64,000 nt of DNA from an uncultured Methanospirillum sp. (GCF_963668475.1 NZ_OY764544.1:558001-622000), one strand, 5' to 3'. Numbered from the stretch's first letter, positions 52,924 through 62,596 are shown. Made by a program: numbers and translations. The notes: generated by a model not told the origin, from the sequence alone.

Positions 52924-52954
52924 CTATATAAACATTTCGAGATTTTATCGAAAT
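52924..52954 (-). promoter_or_regulatory. histone promoter: TATA box and upstream inverted repeat
   Basis: On the minus strand, GTTTATATAG (plus 52924-52933) is a strong TATA box about 35 bases before the histone ATG. Immediately upstream, ATTTCGA (52934-52940) and TCGAAAT (52948-52954) form a perfect 7-base inverted repeat with a 7-base spacer. It occupies the usual BRE position and could be an operator. Confidence 0.6.
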
Positions 52955-53080
52955 TTAAGGATTTCAACGATGCAATCAAACGATTTTTAATTTTCCTCAT
53001 CACCACTCCTGATGATCAGGAATCAGACGCATAAAATTAAATTGCCATAAATCACGGCAAATTTCGGAGTTTTACACTGA

Positions 53081-53836
53081 TTATCTGAAGCTCATCGATG
53101 CTGCCAGATTTAGGGCATTTGAATAATCTGGGTTAACGCGCGAAGTATCTACGAAGATTCCGGGGATATTTACAACAGGTGCCCCATGCGAAGCCCCTTT
53201 CCCGGCATAGAGCAGTGTCCTGAAGATCAGGTTACCGGTTATACCATCAGGAGCGATGATTAGACCGCATTCGGCGATAGCATCCTCGATCAGGATCTCA
53301 TAGTGTCTGGCCCCGGTGATTCGTGCGACAAGTTCAGCATCAGCCATACTCCGGTCCACTGCAGGATGCCTCCCTGCATCACCGAGTCGTCCACCAGAGA
53401 GGATACCGACGGTGCCTGAGAGCCCTGCGCCGACTGCTATCTCCTTTCCCTTTCTGATGAGTGATACCTTCTGGCTGATGGTCCATCCTTCATCAATTCC
53501 AACCGGGGCGAGGAAGAACTGCTTTCCGGCTGCAGACTCCAGGAGCACAATTCGTTCAAGATCCTGCACACCATATGCATGTTTGAGTGCTGAGAGGGTC
53601 TTGCTGGCAGGAAGGGTACCCCTGACCGCTGCAACGATCTGACCAGATGCCAGATCTGATACCAACATCTCCCCGGGAGAGTCTGCTGTTCTTACCTGGC
53701 AGGGAAAAGAAAAGTGTGATGCAGTGTCAGGATCTGTGTAACAGACAACGTTGTCTGCAACAGATGAGTTCGCGATACTCCGGGCAACCCGTTCTGGATC
53801 AACAGCAGCACCAATGCCTATGAGACCCTGGTGCAT
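53081..53836 (-). CDS. methanogenesis marker protein 4
   Basis: A 251-aa protein from ATG 53836 (AGAGGAGAG upstream; frame open to 53872). It belongs to the MtxX/marker-4 family of phosphotransacetylase-like proteins: MHQGLIGIGAAVDPERVARSI, GLSGTVGILSGGRLGDAGRHPAVDRSMADAE, and the typical GLIIAPDGITGNLIFRTLLYAGKGASHGAPV motif. Its role is proposed to be methanogenesis-linked but unproven. It overlaps the 3' end of the marker-2 gene by 19 bases. Confidence 0.9.
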   Translation of the reverse strand: MHQGLIGIGAAVDPERVARSIANSSVADNVVCYTDPDTASHFSFPCQVRTADSPGEMLVSDLASGQIVAAVRGTLPASKTLSALKHAYGVQDLERIVLLESAAGKQFFLAPVGIDEGWTISQKVSLIRKGKEIAVGAGLSGTVGILSGGRLGDAGRHPAVDRSMADAELVARITGARHYEILIEDAIAECGLIIAPDGITGNLIFRTLLYAGKGASHGAPVVNIPGIFVDTSRVNPDYSNALNLAASMSFR

Positions 53837-54834
53837 CTCTCCTCTGAACCCAGATGGGTTATCCCACCACACCCGGAGAAGTCAAACACACTTGTGTCTT
53901 CGTCCCCATGTACAATTCTGAGATCCTTTGAGTCATTCACTGTACCGATGACCTGCGCCGTCATCCCAACATCAGAGAAGAGTGAGATAACTTCATCGCG
54001 ATGCTGCTCTTTCAGCGTAAGTACAAAACCCATCCCGGGGTACATCCTGACCCACTGCTCAAAGGGAATATTGTGACTGTCATCTGGCCGTGGAATAGCA
54101 GCAAGATCCACTCGTGCCCCCATTCCTGATACCTCGAGAAGCATACCGAGTGTCCCGATGATACCAGGGTTCGAGATATCCTTCCCGGCAGTCACCAGGT
54201 GACGAGTACCGAGCACCTCAAGCACATGGATCTGTGCCCGAACCTCAGCTGCTGTCCGTAGAGTTGCACTGTCCCAGTTCAGGGCGCAGGAAGGATGAAC
54301 CCTCCCGTCCATATCGATGGCGACAACAATCAGGTCACCCGCCTGTGCGGTACTGCTGTAGATGACCCCGTCGAGAGGTGCAACACCCAGAATTGCAATA
54401 TCAATGACACTGTACGGTGTGTCAGGGTGAAGATGGCCGCCGACTATCGGGACACCAAACTGGGCTGATGCGTCACGCATCCCTGCAATAACGGCATCAC
54501 GAATCGAACCAGATGATATTGAAAAGACATCAACCATCGCCAGGGGACGTCCACCCATTGCGGCTATGTCGTGAATATTAACAAGAACAGCACAATACCC
54601 TGCCCAGTATGGATCCGCATCCATGAGTCTGCTCCAGATACCGTCTGCAGCAAGGAGAAGGGCATCCCCATTATTTTGTATAACTGCAGCATCTTCTCCG
54701 AATGAAGCAATTACACCAGGACAGTCAAGCTTGAGATCATGTACCATCGCACCGATCTCACTCTTGCGTCTGACGCCTTCATACTCCCTGACTGCTTTGG
54801 CAATCAGTTCGGTGGAACAGGTGTACTCTCCCAT
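53818..54834 (-). CDS. methanogenesis marker protein 2
   Basis: A 338-aa AIR-synthase-fold protein (PurM/SelD relatives), marker 2 in methanogens. Motifs: SFGEDAAVIQNNGDALLLAADGIWSRLM, INIHDIAAMGGRPLAMVDV, GGHLHPDTPYSVIDIAILG, DISNPGIIGTLGMLLEVSGMG, and a MYPGMGFVLTL end. Such proteins bind ATP, but the substrate is unknown. Overlaps marker 4 in the same operon. Divergent from rfcL. Confidence 0.9.
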   Translation of the reverse strand: MGEYTCSTELIAKAVREYEGVRRKSEIGAMVHDLKLDCPGVIASFGEDAAVIQNNGDALLLAADGIWSRLMDADPYWAGYCAVLVNIHDIAAMGGRPLAMVDVFSISSGSIRDAVIAGMRDASAQFGVPIVGGHLHPDTPYSVIDIAILGVAPLDGVIYSSTAQAGDLIVVAIDMDGRVHPSCALNWDSATLRTAAEVRAQIHVLEVLGTRHLVTAGKDISNPGIIGTLGMLLEVSGMGARVDLAAIPRPDDSHNIPFEQWVRMYPGMGFVLTLKEQHRDEVISLFSDVGMTAQVIGTVNDSKDLRIVHGDEDTSVFDFSGCGGITHLGSEERCTRVS

Positions 54835-54998
54835 GGCATCTAAGCTCTCTTTCCCGTTTCTGTCTCATCTGAAATAAACTGTCTGATTCTAGCATGTTTC
54901 CTCAGGAAATGGTAGATGTCGCAGTTAGAACACTGGCATGCGACGCTGCAATCCCCTGGAGGAGCGCTTTATCTGGTGCCATGCTGAATGGATCAGGA

Positions 54999-56465
54999 AT
55001 GGACTGGGCAGAGAAATATCGTCCACGGCATCTTGCTGACCTGGTCGGAAATAAAGAATCCATACGCCAGATGGTTACCTGGGCGCAGACCTGGACACCA
55101 GACTCAGAGGCACTCCTCCTGTATGGCAAACCCGGGATCGGAAAGACATCAGCGGCCAATGCACTTGCCACCGACATGAACTGGGAGGTTGTTGAACTCA
55201 ATGCGAGTGATCAGCGGACCAAATCTGTCATCGAACGTGTTGCCGGCACAAGTGCCAGCACAGGTTCCCTGCTTGGATCAGGAAGAAAACTGATCATTCT
55301 TGATGAGGCAGATAATCTGCAGGGTAATGCAGACCGCGGCGGAGCACGAGCCATAGTTGACGTCATAAAAAAAGCAAGTCAGCCGATCATCCTCATTGCC
55401 AACGATCTCTACGGACTTGATAGCGCCATCAGGTCGCTCTGTATGAAAGTTCAGTTCAGGGCTGCCCAGGCAAAGACCATAACACCCAGGCTGAAAGAGA
55501 TCTGCATCAAAGAGGAGATCTCCTGTGATATACATGCGCTCAGCGATATTTCAGACAGGGCAGGCGGGGATATCAGGTCAGCAGTCACCATGCTCTTTGC
55601 AGCCACAATCGGGAGATCAGAGCTTAAGGAAGATGACCTCGCGACATCACGCAAAGATAACAGGTCTACAATTTTTGATCTGGTTGCTGCCACATTGCAC
55701 CAGAACCCTTCACGTCCCCTGACAGATATCGCCTTTGAGGTGGATGAGACACCGGATACCGAGATGCAATGGATTGAGGGCAATATCGGGCTCATGAAAG
55801 ATCAGGCTGCCATCTGCAGGGCATATCAGGCGGTATCAAGAGCGGATGAATATTTAGGCAGGACTTTCAGGAGCCAGTATTATACCCTCTGGCGGTACGC
55901 AACCGCAACTATGCTTCTCGGGGTGAACGACGCAGCCTGTGGATCGGGAGGGTACATGAAGATCATGCCCCCCGAGCGATGGAGACGGATGTCCACAGCT
56001 AAGCGGCAGAAGTCAGCGCGTGAACAACTCCTCTCACGACTCGGCAGGACCATGCATATGGCTGCAGGTACGGTCCGGAGCGGGTACCTGATGCCGGTCT
56101 CATTCCTTGCACAACAGAACCCTGACGAATACGCGGAAGAGTTCTCACTTGATCTTGATCAACTGGACCTCCTGATACAGGATTCAGAGATCGCTAAATC
56201 TGTTATCAAAAAGATTGAGGATCGCAGGAAAGAGGTAGAGAAAGAACTTAAAAAGAGACAGAAAGAGGAGGCAAAGACAGCACAAAAAGCGAGGAAAATC
56301 GCAGAGAAACAGGCACCTCTCCCTCCAGCTGCTCCCGCGAAGATAGAGGAGCAGACATCTGCAGATCTCAAGGAAGAGCAGAATACAGGAAAAACACCAG
56401 AAGAGAAGAGCGGAAAAGCAGAGAAATCACCATCACAATCCACGCTCTTCAGCTTTGGCGGGTAA
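54999..56465 (+). CDS. rfcL: replication factor C large subunit
   Basis: Clamp loader subunit that places PCNA on DNA. A 488-aa AAA+ protein from ATG 54999 (MDWAEKYRPRHLADLVGN); the frame opens at 54894 but family starts agree with 54999. Walker A YGKPGIGKTSAANAL, Walker B LIILDEADNLQGN. The C-terminal 100 residues are Lys/Glu-rich with a coiled-coil (RRKEVEKELKKRQKEEAKTAQKARK) and end SQSTLFSFGG, a PIP-box-like PCNA-binding motif. No intein. Its end overlaps the convergent UPF0146 gene by 17 bases. Confidence 0.94.
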   Translation: MDWAEKYRPRHLADLVGNKESIRQMVTWAQTWTPDSEALLLYGKPGIGKTSAANALATDMNWEVVELNASDQRTKSVIERVAGTSASTGSLLGSGRKLIILDEADNLQGNADRGGARAIVDVIKKASQPIILIANDLYGLDSAIRSLCMKVQFRAAQAKTITPRLKEICIKEEISCDIHALSDISDRAGGDIRSAVTMLFAATIGRSELKEDDLATSRKDNRSTIFDLVAATLHQNPSRPLTDIAFEVDETPDTEMQWIEGNIGLMKDQAAICRAYQAVSRADEYLGRTFRSQYYTLWRYATATMLLGVNDAACGSGGYMKIMPPERWRRMSTAKRQKSAREQLLSRLGRTMHMAAGTVRSGYLMPVSFLAQQNPDEYAEEFSLDLDQLDLLIQDSEIAKSVIKKIEDRRKEVEKELKKRQKEEAKTAQKARKIAEKQAPLPPAAPAKIEEQTSADLKEEQNTGKTPEEKSGKAEKSPSQSTLFSFGG

Positions 56466-56850
56466 CATACAGACAAAGGGGCACTCCGCAGTCGATGATC
56501 CGGTGTGGGTGAGAATATCCTTCAAACCCAAGATGATACACCAGCAGATCGGCGTCACACCGGGATGCAAACCTGATGAGAGGTCCCATCATCTCTTCTA
56601 TCGGCCTGATGGCAAGGATGCATTCGACATCTGTGATGCTCTCATTAACCGCACAGACATCGAGAACCATGAATGGAACCAACAGGATTCCTAGTGGAAT
56701 TGTAAGGTCGCTGCAGGTCACAGATACCCCTGCTCGCTGGATCAACTCAGCAGCATGGGTGTTATGACCTGAACCGATCTCAAGCACTGAGCGGTATCGC
56801 CCCGCAATATATTGGGCAATTGACGTCTCAATATGTTTATACCCGCTCAT
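56449..56850 (-). CDS. UPF0146 family protein
   Basis: A 133-aa protein with a methyltransferase-like start (YRSVLEIGSGHNTHAAELIQRAGVSVTCSDLT) and later CDADLLVYHLGFEGYSHPHRIIDCGVPLCLY. It matches the archaeal UPF0146 family, which has a Rossmann-type fold but lacks a proven activity. The start lies 18 bases from the divergent archaemetzincin start, so the two promoters must overlap the genes. Confidence 0.85.
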   Translation of the reverse strand: MSGYKHIETSIAQYIAGRYRSVLEIGSGHNTHAAELIQRAGVSVTCSDLTIPLGILLVPFMVLDVCAVNESITDVECILAIRPIEEMMGPLIRFASRCDADLLVYHLGFEGYSHPHRIIDCGVPLCLYVTRQS

Positions 56851-56867
56851 TACTCAGATTATTGGGA

Positions 56868-57416
56868 ATGGATATCCAAATATTCTGGGATCGGGGAGCA
56901 CCACAGGGCCTTGAGATCCCGGTGGGACGTACCATCACCCAGATCCTGGATATCCCGGTGCAGGTATTTACCAATCCTCTCCTCTATAACGGATTTTCTA
57001 TCAGCAGGCATCAGTTTGATGCTACTGCCATCCTCTCCTGTATTGATACCTACAAGCGGAGGAACAATATCGAAGCACCCCTCCTCCTAGTGATCAATGA
57101 CGATATCTTCAGGCCCGCATCACGGTACGTCTTCGGGCTTGCACGTCCCAGGACAGGATCAGCAGTGGTATCGGCAGCCAGGCTCAGGAATGAGTTCTGG
57201 GATCTTCCAGCCGACGATAAAGTACTGTGTGATCGGATCGTCTCCGAGGGTGCACACGAGATAGGGCATCTTTTCGGCCTTGAGCATTGTACTTTAGATG
57301 AACGCTGTGTTATGGCAAACCCTGGATGCCTTGATGATCTGGATCATAAAAAATCCTGGCTCTGCGACGAGTGCAAAGCCAAGCTACAGAATGCACAAAC
57401 GATCTGCATCAGGTAA
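56868..57416 (+). CDS. amzA: archaemetzincin metalloprotease
   Basis: A 182-aa zinc protease from ATG 56868 (GGGA upstream; frame open to 56820 but overlapping the divergent gene). The core motif HEIGHLFGLEHC (HExxHxxGxxHC) gives three His zinc ligands, followed by the archaemetzincin Cys cluster (RCVMANPGC, LCDECK), which binds a second zinc. Archaemetzincins are small single-domain proteins; the substrate in archaea is unknown. Confidence 0.95.
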   Translation: MDIQIFWDRGAPQGLEIPVGRTITQILDIPVQVFTNPLLYNGFSISRHQFDATAILSCIDTYKRRNNIEAPLLLVINDDIFRPASRYVFGLARPRTGSAVVSAARLRNEFWDLPADDKVLCDRIVSEGAHEIGHLFGLEHCTLDERCVMANPGCLDDLDHKKSWLCDECKAKLQNAQTICIR

Positions 57417-57543
57417 ATCTACGTCAGGCAATATTCTCCAGACCATACCCCGGGGGCCAGAGATTATTCTGAATGGTATCTGCCAGAGCAAAGGCTATAT
57501 GACGGGCTACGGCTAACAATTCTTCTAATACGGTGGGAAACAC

Positions 57544-59484
57544 GTGAAAAATAATCCCCTGCCTTCAATTACCCAGAGCCAGGTCATCTGGTCAGCAGTT
57601 CTGATCATCCTGTGTGCATTCTACCTTATCTGGACACTCGGGCTGATGAACGGTGCACGGCTCGACGTACCCTATACCTATGATGGAGATGGTCTTGAGT
57701 ACAATCTTCTTGTAAAGACAACCATTGAGAACGGTTGGTGGTTTGAGAACCCGATGACCGGGGCGCCCGGAACCCTTGAGATGTATGACTACGCAATCGG
57801 GAGCAACCTTGATCTCCTGATTATGAAGATCCTCAGTCTCTTTTCAGGCAACTATGCCGTGGTGATGAATGTATACTATATCCTCGGTTTCTTCCTGACT
57901 GCGCTCTGTTCACTCTATGTCTTCAGGCAACTCAGGATATCATACCCAATCGCGGTGTTTGGTAGCCTGCTCTTCTCGTTCCTGTATTATCACTTCTACC
58001 GGATCGGACACTACAATCTGATATCCTATTACATGATTCCCCTGATGGTGCTGGTGATCCTCTGGGTGTGCCAGGGAGAGCCACTCTTCTTCCGTCAGGG
58101 AAGAACCGGCTTATTGTCAGGAATTACTCTCACTCACAAGGGCCTGATAGCAGCAGTGATCCTGCTCATCACCTCAACTCATTCTTACTACGGATACTTC
58201 GGTCTCCTGCTCCTCGCAGTTGGGGTTCTCTGGGCATACTCACGGACCTATCATGCCGCTGACTTTCTCAACGGGGCAATAGCATGTGTTGTGTTGATTG
58301 CAGGCATTCTTCTCAATAAACTTCCCTCGCTCGTGTACGGACTCTTCAACGGGCCGTCATTTGTGATGTCATACCGGTACGCATTTGAGTCAGAAACCTG
58401 GGGGATGAAACTGATTCAGCTGCTGCTCCCGGCCCAGGGGCATCGGATCCCATTCCTTGCCGATATTGCCCAGAAGTATACAGAGTACCGCCCACTTGTG
58501 AATGAGAACGTGAGTGCATCGCTCGGTATAATCGGGAGCATCGGACTTGTCATCCTGCTCGGGTGGATCTTTCTCAGAGGATTCCCACTTATTCAGGCAC
58601 GGCTCGCAAACAGGGCCACACTGGTGGATCACCTCTCACTGCTCACCATCGCATCGATATTTATCGGAACCATCGGTGGAATCTCTGCAATCATTGCACA
58701 GGTATTTCCGGAGGTCCATTCTTACAACCGCATCAGCCTCTATATCGCCTTCTTTGCTATCCTGACAGTGCTGCTACTGCTGCAACTGATCTTCGAGCAG
58801 TACAGGACACAGCATCTCTTCTGTCCGGTATTTCTCATCCTGCTCCTGGCTCTCCTTACATTTGGTATCTTTGACCAGGTTCCAGCCGGATATGCACTGA
58901 CTGCAGGTTCAGATCGTGAGAAAGAGTTTCAGATGCAGGCAGACTATTTTGGCCAGATAGAAGAGAAGATGCCTGCCGGATCATCAATCTTCATACTCCC
59001 CGATATCGGAGGATTTCCAAACTCCAACCCCCCGGGTAAGATCAAAGGCCTTGACAGCCTGAAACCATATCTGCATACCCATACCCTGAAGTGGAGTTAT
59101 CCGACCATGAAAGGAAGATTCTGGGATAACTGGCAGACTGCAGTCTGTGCTTCTTCACCTGAAGATATGATGGGTCATCTCTTTGCCACCGGGTTTTCCG
59201 GACTGCTTGTTGACGGATATGGATATGCCGATGGCGGCGGAAAAACAGAAGATGCCATCACCACTCTTACCGGAATCAAACCCCTGATGAGCAGCGACGG
59301 AAGGTATGCATTCTATGACCTGCGGAGTTACATGGATCAGAAGAAGGCAGATATGAGCGAGGCACAGTTTGAATCTGCTAAACAGGAGTACATCAAGACG
59401 ATGATGGCACGTCCTGAACTTCAGGACCCGGTATTCGGATCAGAAATCAGAGAAAAACTGACAACACCAAAGACCGCACAGTAA
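57544..59484 (+). CDS. multispan membrane protein, GT-C/DUF6311-like
   Basis: A 646-aa protein with around 10-12 membrane helices and an exterior C-terminal domain. The first loop YDGDGLEYNLLVKTTIENGWWF has acidic residues as in GT-C glycosyltransferases. Later TSTHSYYGYFGLLLLAVGV and the C-terminal DIGGFPNSNPPGKIKGLDSLKPYLHTHTLKWSYP and MGHLFATGFSGLLVDGYGYADG match the DUF6311/YfhO-like type. Glycan transfer at the outer surface is likely but not proven. No other glycan genes are adjacent. Confidence 0.78.
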   Translation: MKNNPLPSITQSQVIWSAVLIILCAFYLIWTLGLMNGARLDVPYTYDGDGLEYNLLVKTTIENGWWFENPMTGAPGTLEMYDYAIGSNLDLLIMKILSLFSGNYAVVMNVYYILGFFLTALCSLYVFRQLRISYPIAVFGSLLFSFLYYHFYRIGHYNLISYYMIPLMVLVILWVCQGEPLFFRQGRTGLLSGITLTHKGLIAAVILLITSTHSYYGYFGLLLLAVGVLWAYSRTYHAADFLNGAIACVVLIAGILLNKLPSLVYGLFNGPSFVMSYRYAFESETWGMKLIQLLLPAQGHRIPFLADIAQKYTEYRPLVNENVSASLGIIGSIGLVILLGWIFLRGFPLIQARLANRATLVDHLSLLTIASIFIGTIGGISAIIAQVFPEVHSYNRISLYIAFFAILTVLLLLQLIFEQYRTQHLFCPVFLILLLALLTFGIFDQVPAGYALTAGSDREKEFQMQADYFGQIEEKMPAGSSIFILPDIGGFPNSNPPGKIKGLDSLKPYLHTHTLKWSYPTMKGRFWDNWQTAVCASSPEDMMGHLFATGFSGLLVDGYGYADGGGKTEDAITTLTGIKPLMSSDGRYAFYDLRSYMDQKKADMSEAQFESAKQEYIKTMMARPELQDPVFGSEIREKLTTPKTAQ

Positions 59485-59623
59485 CCACCTTCTTTTTTTC
59501 CAGATTCACAAACACACCAGAGATCAGGATAATTAAAAACAGACGCTTTAAAAATAGACACTGATTATAGATAGCAACTTTAAAAGTTCAGAATAACCGG
59601 GATTTCAGGAAAAGAAGAGAGGT

Positions 59624-59932
59624 TTATCCGAACAGGGCACCAAGCCCTGCCATACCGCTCTCTTCCTCTGCCTTCTTGTCTTCTTTTGGCTCCTCTTCTG
59701 CTGCAGCGGGGGCTGCGCCTGCTGCTGGTGCTGCTGCGGCTACAGCGACTGGTGCAACTGCTGCCTTGCTGATAGCGTCCTCGATGTCGACTCCATCAAG
59801 TGCTGCTACCAGTGCCTTTACACGGGATTCGTTAACTGCGATACCAGCGGCAGAGAGAACTGCCTGAACTGCGGATTCGTTGACATCCTTACCTGCCTTG
59901 TGCAGGAGGAGTGCAGCGTAGATATACTCCAT
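59624..59932 (-). CDS. rpl12: 50S ribosomal protein L12 (P1)
   Basis: The 102-aa stalk protein: [45 protein letters not shown], then an Ala-rich hinge and the acidic tail [24 protein letters not shown], which recruits translation factors. It is the last gene of the L11-L1-P0-L12 unit. Confidence 0.97.
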   Translation of the reverse strand: MEYIYAALLLHKAGKDVNESAVQAVLSAAGIAVNESRVKALVAALDGVDIEDAISKAAVAPVAVAAAAPAAGAAPAAAEEEPKEDKKAEEESGMAGLGALFG

Positions 59933-59978
59933 TTATTGTTCACCTATAATTATTTGCGTATGACGATATTACTCAGTT

Positions 59979-60827
59979 TCATTGAACCACAGACTGCAGT
60001 GCCATAGCCTGTGACTGTGCCTTTCCGATGATTGCATCCATGACATCGTCGCTGACAACAGCAGCCTCAACTGCAACGTTACGTGCCTCACGAACTGCCT
60101 TGGTAAGCAGGTCAGCTGCAGTATCCTTTGTCGGGATTGAAGCGTTGAGTGAGAGGTTGAATGCCTGTTTAGCAGCGGTGATGATGTTGTTGTAGAACGC
60201 AACCTCGTCGATCGCAAGGACATCAGACTCGTAGACTGTACCTTCAAAGAAGGCTGCCTGCAGGAGCAGACCGACATCCATCGGTTTGACATCCAGCTTG
60301 GCAAGGGCGTCTGCAAGCTTCTTTGATATCTCCTGGCCTTCCTTGACGACCGTCTTGGTCTCACGGATGGTAACCTTGCCTGCCTCAATGGCTGCCGGGA
60401 TACCTGCCTGCTGGAGTTCTCCTACGATCGGACCTGGTTTGAAACTGGTTGGACCTTTTTCGACGACGATATCGGTTGGTGCGAGTTCACCCGGACGTGC
60501 AGCCATCTTCGTCTTGGTCTTCTCAAGCATACTGTAGAGCTTGAAAGGATTGACATTCGTGAAGATGAGTGCAGAGTGTCCGTCGAGCTTGCCACCGAGA
60601 TCCTTGATCTCCCCGCCCATCTCTCCGAGGGCGTGTTCGATCAGGGTGTTTCTCGTCATTCGAAGTTCTGCCCTGCCTTTCAGATTGCGACGGATGTCCT
60701 GCACCTGACGTGCGGGGATACCGTACATATCGACGAGGCCGGTAAGCTTGTACTCTTCCGAGAGCTTTTTGATCTCAGAGATCTCGTCCTTTTTCCACTT
60801 GGGAAGGTGTGCAGTGTACAGTGGCAT
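59979..60827 (-). CDS. rplP0: 50S ribosomal protein P0 (L10)
   Basis: 282 aa; the stalk base: PLYTAHLPKWKKDEISEIKKL, then VDMYGIPARQVQDIRRNLKGRAELRMTRNTLIEHAL and GHSALIFTNVNPFKLYSML, followed by the central domain and the helical region that binds L12 dimers. Unlike most archaeal P0 proteins, it ends in AIIGKAQSQAMALQSVVQ and lacks the typical acidic LFG tail. It starts two bases after the L1 stop. Confidence 0.95.
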   Translation of the reverse strand: MPLYTAHLPKWKKDEISEIKKLSEEYKLTGLVDMYGIPARQVQDIRRNLKGRAELRMTRNTLIEHALGEMGGEIKDLGGKLDGHSALIFTNVNPFKLYSMLEKTKTKMAARPGELAPTDIVVEKGPTSFKPGPIVGELQQAGIPAAIEAGKVTIRETKTVVKEGQEISKKLADALAKLDVKPMDVGLLLQAAFFEGTVYESDVLAIDEVAFYNNIITAAKQAFNLSLNASIPTKDTAADLLTKAVREARNVAVEAAVVSDDVMDAIIGKAQSQAMALQSVVQ

Positions 60828-60829
60828 TC

Positions 60830-61474
60830 TTACATCACCTTAACTGCCGGACCCATGGTGGTCTTGACATAGACCGAGCGGACCTGGAACTCACCTGATT
60901 CAAGTCTGTCCAGAACACGCTTGAGTACCGCGTCGATATTCTCGCCAATCTGTTCATCAGACATTGCCGTTGTTCCGACCTTCAGTGAGAAGGCCATCTT
61001 GTCTTTCGTCCGAACCCGTACTGAGTTACGAAGACGCTCGACAATCGGGCGGATGTCTACTCCGTCCGGAACTGGCTGTGGCATTTTACCCCGTGGACCG
61101 AGTCGCGGACCGAGCCAGCGACCGACAAGGGCCATTACCTTTGTCTCTGCAAGGAAGAACCGGTATTCTGATGCAACCTTTCTTGCCTCACGGGGCTCTC
61201 CTCCGAGTCTTTCGATCTCGTCAGGGCCCATGATCAGCTCAGCACCTGCATCTCTGGCCTGGGTGACAATATCACCACTACCGAGGACAGAGATCTTGGC
61301 CTTGCTGCCATTTCCATGAGGAAGGAGAATTGTCTCGTCAATACGGTTTTTCGGTTGAGACATATCGATATTCTTCAGATTGATAGTTATATCGACACTC
61401 TCAGTGAACTTCCGTTCAGGCGCCGTCTCCTTAGCCTTCTGTATCGCGTCAATTATGACGCTCTTCTCTACCAT
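60830..61474 (-). CDS. rpl1: 50S ribosomal protein L1
   Basis: 214 aa from ATG 61474 (AGGAACGTA upstream; frame open to 61513). Motifs: RKFTESVDITINLKNIDMSQPKNRIDETILLPHG, LGPRLGPRGKMPQPVPDG, and the ending YVKTTMGPAVKVM. In methanogens, L1 autoregulates its own operon by binding mRNA, known from Methanococcus vannielii. The matching RNA site was not identified here. Confidence 0.96.
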   Translation of the reverse strand: MVEKSVIIDAIQKAKETAPERKFTESVDITINLKNIDMSQPKNRIDETILLPHGNGSKAKISVLGSGDIVTQARDAGAELIMGPDEIERLGGEPREARKVASEYRFFLAETKVMALVGRWLGPRLGPRGKMPQPVPDGVDIRPIVERLRNSVRVRTKDKMAFSLKVGTTAMSDEQIGENIDAVLKRVLDRLESGEFQVRSVYVKTTMGPAVKVM

Positions 61475-61537
61475 TACGTTCCTCCATAGTTCTGCGACCG
61501 TGAATTTTAGCACGATCTTCTATGGCTCATAGCGAAC

Positions 61538-62014
61538 CTATCCCTTGAGAACCGCGTCATGAACGCCCGTGTTGATCTCAGCTATGACATCTTTGGGCTT
61601 TTTGCCTGAAACAGTGACACCAAGACTGACACAGGTCCCAACAACTTCCTTGACGGCGTTCTTGAGATCATATGAAAGCATGGACTCCAGTTTCATGTTG
61701 GCAATCGTGACAGCGGCCTCCAGTGGAATGTTCCCCACGGTTTTGGTGTTGGGTTCTCCTGAACCCTTCTCAATGCCAGCCTCTTTCATAATGAGGGCGG
61801 TTGTTGGCGGAATACCTACCGAGATGGTGAAGTTCTTCTTCGCATCCACCTCGACACGGACAGGAACCTGCATCCCGTTGAAGGTTGCAGTCTTCTTGTT
61901 GATCTCGTCAACAACAGCTTTGACATTGATACCGAGGGGGCCTAGTGCAGGTCCAAGTGGTGGACCTGCAGTGGCTTTTCCACCGGGTACTAGTACCTCG
62001 ACCACATCTGCCAT
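61538..62014 (-). CDS. rpl11: 50S ribosomal protein L11
   Basis: 158 aa from ATG 62014 (MADVVEVLVPGGKATAGPPLGPALGPLGINVKAVVDEIN), the strongly conserved L11 opening, with FTISVGIPPTTALIMKEAGIEKG following and an rRNA-binding C-terminus. GGTGATAACA precedes the ATG; three further upstream codons are not needed. It starts the L11-L1-P0-L12 unit. Confidence 0.97.
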   Translation of the reverse strand: MADVVEVLVPGGKATAGPPLGPALGPLGINVKAVVDEINKKTATFNGMQVPVRVEVDAKKNFTISVGIPPTTALIMKEAGIEKGSGEPNTKTVGNIPLEAAVTIANMKLESMLSYDLKNAVKEVVGTCVSLGVTVSGKKPKDVIAEINTGVHDAVLKG

Positions 62015-62030
62015 TGTTATCACCCTGATG

Positions 62031-62045
62031 GGGCATGGTATGCCC
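62031..62045. promoter_or_regulatory. inverted repeat in the L11 leader
   Basis: GGGCAT-GGT-ATGCCC, a perfect 6-base palindrome, lies between spt5 and rpl11, 17 bases before the rpl11 start. Together with an A/T-rich TATTTTTATTC stretch about 40 bases farther up, it may mark an internal promoter and a leader hairpin for the ribosomal unit. Confidence 0.4.
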
Positions 62046-62114
62046 TTTTGGGTTCATTAAGGTCGAAGGATAAGAATAAAAATACTTTGCGAACTGTGGA
62101 AAAAGAGTACGGGA

Positions 62115-62594
62115 TTAATCATCCTCGCCACGGTCAATTATTCTGACGTGATCGCCTCTGACTGTGATCGGAATTGGAAGAACACTCTCGTACAGTTCAA
62201 CAGTAATCTCCTCTTTTGAAGCGTCCACACGCTTTACAACCGCTTTTTCACCCTTGAACGGCCCGGCGATCAGTTCAACAATTGTCCCTTCATCAATACC
62301 GCTTACTGCCGGTTTTGGTGTCAGATAGTGACCGACCTCTTCGAGAGAGGTTGCACCTGGCAGGACAATACGCGCACTTGGAACCTGTTCCATAAGTTCC
62401 TGAACGCGCGCGAGAGGTTCTGTTGTCTCGACGAGGACATACCCTTTCAGCTCATCCGGGGCGATGACTGACATAACCTTGATCGTATTGCGGATGTCCC
62501 GGACTGCCTTGTCAATGTTGTCTGCTACACTACGCTCAGCCCGGTTTGTCGTCTTGACCGCGTAGATTCGGGTGAGGCGAGGTTCAGTCTCCAT
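62115..62594 (-). CDS. spt5: transcription elongation factor Spt5 (NusG)
   Basis: A 159-aa Spt5: an N-terminal NGN domain (IYAVKTTNRAERSVADNI; LKGYVLVETTEPLARVQELMEQVPSARIVL) and a KOW domain (EGTIVELIAGPFKGEKAVVKRVDASKEEITVELYES). It binds the polymerase clamp to keep elongation processive. Between secE (two bases upstream) and the ribosomal genes. Confidence 0.96.
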   Translation of the reverse strand: METEPRLTRIYAVKTTNRAERSVADNIDKAVRDIRNTIKVMSVIAPDELKGYVLVETTEPLARVQELMEQVPSARIVLPGATSLEEVGHYLTPKPAVSGIDEGTIVELIAGPFKGEKAVVKRVDASKEEITVELYESVLPIPITVRGDHVRIIDRGEDD

Positions 62595-62596
62595 GA

